Assembly (NCBI GenBank): GCA_047615875.1
Contig: JBLHGU010000256.1
Span: forward strand, 1 to 7,218
Origin: JBLHGU01 sp047615875
GTDB lineage: Bacteria > Pseudomonadota > Gammaproteobacteria > Arenicellales > CAJQKF01
Direction of reading: 5' to 3'
DNA: 7,218 bases
Shown in pieces: positions 5,950 through 7,218 of the stretch. The notes under the pieces are model-generated. The model was not told the origin of the DNA. It made no database searches and saw nothing but the letters and a program-made list of their open reading frames with translations. Both the position numbers and the translations under genes were made by a program. Within the stretch, counting starts at the first letter, position 1, and every line of letters starts with the position of its first letter.

Positions 5950-6843
5950 TGCTTGCCATAACGCCAGAGCTTTTAAGCATTGATGGCGATGGTGAGGACC
6001 GGATTCCGGTTTAAGCGTAACGCCTGGAATGTCCAGTGCATAACGGTAAGCGGCGCTATCGGCATCAACCACCCAGCGTGCTAGTATAGACAGCTTGGCT
6101 TCATCATCTACTCCGCTGGTGTCTTGCCAACGTAAAACCAGATCGCCCGCACTCATGCCCTGAAATAATTTTGTCTTCAGACCATTGCCCCTGGCGCTAT
6201 GCTTCCAGTGAATTCGATTGAGAGCATCGCCATATTGATGCTCACGGATACCGGAAAAATCATCAATACCGCTGCGATTATCACCCTCTACCAACTCTTT
6301 TTCGCCATCCCCGGTATGGGGTAATGGCTGAGCAGGGGCCAGTTTTGGGTAAACCAGTAGTTGTGTCGGTGTTCGAAATTTTCTTGACCAGGACAGGAAT
6401 ATTCCCAGTGGGTAGAGTGTGCACAGATAGATTTCTGGAATTTTTAGCCAGCCACGCTGTTCAGTCTCCAGGCTGACGCTGATATCGCAAGATTGTGCTG
6501 AGTCCAGATTGAATAGCTGTTCGGTACTACCACAACGCAGCCAGATGTTGGAACGAGGACGGTTTATTTGTTCTGCGATACGAACCTTTGCAACCGCACT
6601 TTCCCCTGCGAACACCGCCCGACCAGGATTCACTCTTCCCTCCAGACCAACCAGGTTACGTTGTGTGTAGTACATGCACACCACACCAATGCTGGCCATA
6701 ACGAAGGTAAATAAATGCCCCAGGCCATTGTTATAGTTAACTGACACCATAAGCATGAGAAATAGTGCTATGGCATACATAATGCCAAACCGAGTAGGCA
6801 GTATGAATACCTCTCGTTGCCCCGTATTTAGTGCTGCCTGCAT
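5947..6843 (-). CDS. DUF58 domain-containing membrane protein
   Basis: This encodes 298 residues. It opens with LPTRFG followed by two membrane helices (about 19-35 and 42-60) separated by the VNYNNGLG turn, the usual N-terminal hairpin of this family. A beta-rich region follows (about 65-150), with the typical RGWLKIPEI and YPLGIF segments. The DUF58 signature is complete at F196-S-G-I-R-E-H-Q-Y-G-D and continues to I211-H-W-K-H-S-A-R218, followed by LKTKLFQG. DUF58 proteins are nearly always encoded beside a MoxR ATPase and are thought to be substrates or partners of it, in some cases with a von Willebrand A-like fold. The biochemical function is not known. The gene starts 10 bases after the moxR stop and overlaps the transglutaminase gene at its 3' end, so all three appear to be one transcript. 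The ATG at 6843 lacks a strong ribosome-binding site, again suggesting coupling. Confidence 0.93.
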   Translation of the reverse strand: MQAALNTGQREVFILPTRFGIMYAIALFLMLMVSVNYNNGLGHLFTFVMASIGVVCMYYTQRNLVGLEGRVNPGRAVFAGESAVAKVRIAEQINRPRSNIWLRCGSTEQLFNLDSAQSCDISVSLETEQRGWLKIPEIYLCTLYPLGIFLSWSRKFRTPTQLLVYPKLAPAQPLPHTGDGEKELVEGDNRSGIDDFSGIREHQYGDALNRIHWKHSARGNGLKTKLFQGMSAGDLVLRWQDTSGVDDEAKLSILARWVVDADSAAYRYALDIPGVTLKPESGPHHRHQCLKALALWQA

Positions 6844-6853
6844 GACTCAGAGC

Positions 6854-7218
6854 TTAGTCAACCTGTACACTTTCAATGAGCTTGTTAGTAACATCCGCCC
6901 GTAGGTCACCGCTGGAGTTATGCACTAGCCGATGACCGACTACAGCGCCTGCTACAGCCTGAATATCTTCTGGTATGGCAGCATCTCTGCCACTCAGTAA
7001 GGCCCAGGCTCTGGCTGCACTAATCAATGCTAACCCAGCACGGGGCGACAAGCCGGTATCGAGCCAGGGAGCTTCACGGCTGGCGGTTAACAGATTCAGA
7101 ACGTATTGGGACAGAGATTTACTAATATGAATCTGACTGGCAAGTTCCTGTAGTTTTATCACTCCCTGTGCATTTGTAGATGGCTTGAGCTCTTTAAGCA
7201 TTTGCCTGCGGTCGCCGC
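6854..7218 (-). CDS. MoxR family AAA+ ATPase, C-terminal lid (partial)
   Basis: The frame is open to the right edge, and the residues before the ATG at 7201 (GDRRQ) continue the family pattern, so that ATG is internal and the gene is cut at its 5' end. About 121 codons are visible. They form the C-terminal helical lid of MoxR-type AAA+ ATPases: a LASQIHISKSLSQYVLNLL helix pair, then LSPRAGLALISAARAWALL, whose Arg is the sensor-2 residue contacting ATP, then GRDAAIPEDIQAVAGAVVGHRL, the standard family ending. Walker A and B lie outside the window. MoxR proteins act as chaperone-like ATPases on partner proteins, here presumably the DUF58 protein encoded 10 bases downstream. Order and spacing match the common moxR-DUF58-tgpA operon. 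Confidence 0.93.
   Translation of the reverse strand, partial: GDRRQMLKELKPSTNAQGVIKLQELASQIHISKSLSQYVLNLLTASREAPWLDTGLSPRAGLALISAARAWALLSGRDAAIPEDIQAVAGAVVGHRLVHNSSGDLRADVTNKLIESVQVD

Noticed and set aside
7199..7201. ATG at 7201 as the true start of a short protein
   Set aside because: Upstream codons continue the MoxR pattern (GDRRQ before MLKELKP), and a MoxR without its ATPase core would make no sense.

Overview
The window looks like a piece of a gammaproteobacterial chromosome, probably from a marine or environmental lineage. This is inferred from the MoxR-DUF58-TgpA gene set on the minus strand, which is a standard block in that class, from the Gram-negative type envelope proteins, and from a moderate GC content judged by eye. 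No RNA gene, insertion sequence, CRISPR array or phage gene is visible.

Left half (1-3420, plus strand): four tightly packed genes that read as one operon, cut by the left edge. In order they are the C-terminal part of a sulfatase / alkaline-phosphatase-superfamily enzyme, an 85-residue exported membrane microprotein with a YVDPGSGS motif just after its signal peptide, a 478-residue NoeA-like methyltransferase with a kinase-like N-terminal half, and a 219-residue short divergent YidC/Oxa1-family protein. Start and stop codons overlap or lie within a few bases at each junction, so translation is probably coupled. Together they look like an envelope or surface-glycan modification cassette with its own dedicated YidC-like paralogue. 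That combined role is inference. This is the most interesting part of the window.

Middle (3421-3889): about 470 bp between convergent operons with no intact gene. It holds the decayed C-terminal third of an enoyl-CoA hydratase (crotonase), with an in-frame TAG and a probable frameshift, followed by a short perfect hairpin.

Right half (3890-7218, minus strand): the 3' part of the conserved operon moxR - DUF58 - tgpA, transcribed right to left. It consists of the C-terminal lid of a MoxR AAA+ ATPase (cut by the right edge), a DUF58 membrane protein with a complete signature, and a TgpA-type membrane transglutaminase-like protein with an intact Cys-His-Asp triad. In this family of operons the MoxR ATPase is thought to act as a chaperone on the DUF58 protein, and the transglutaminase domain works on the periplasmic side. 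The DUF58 and transglutaminase genes can be joined by a TAATG stop/start overlap.
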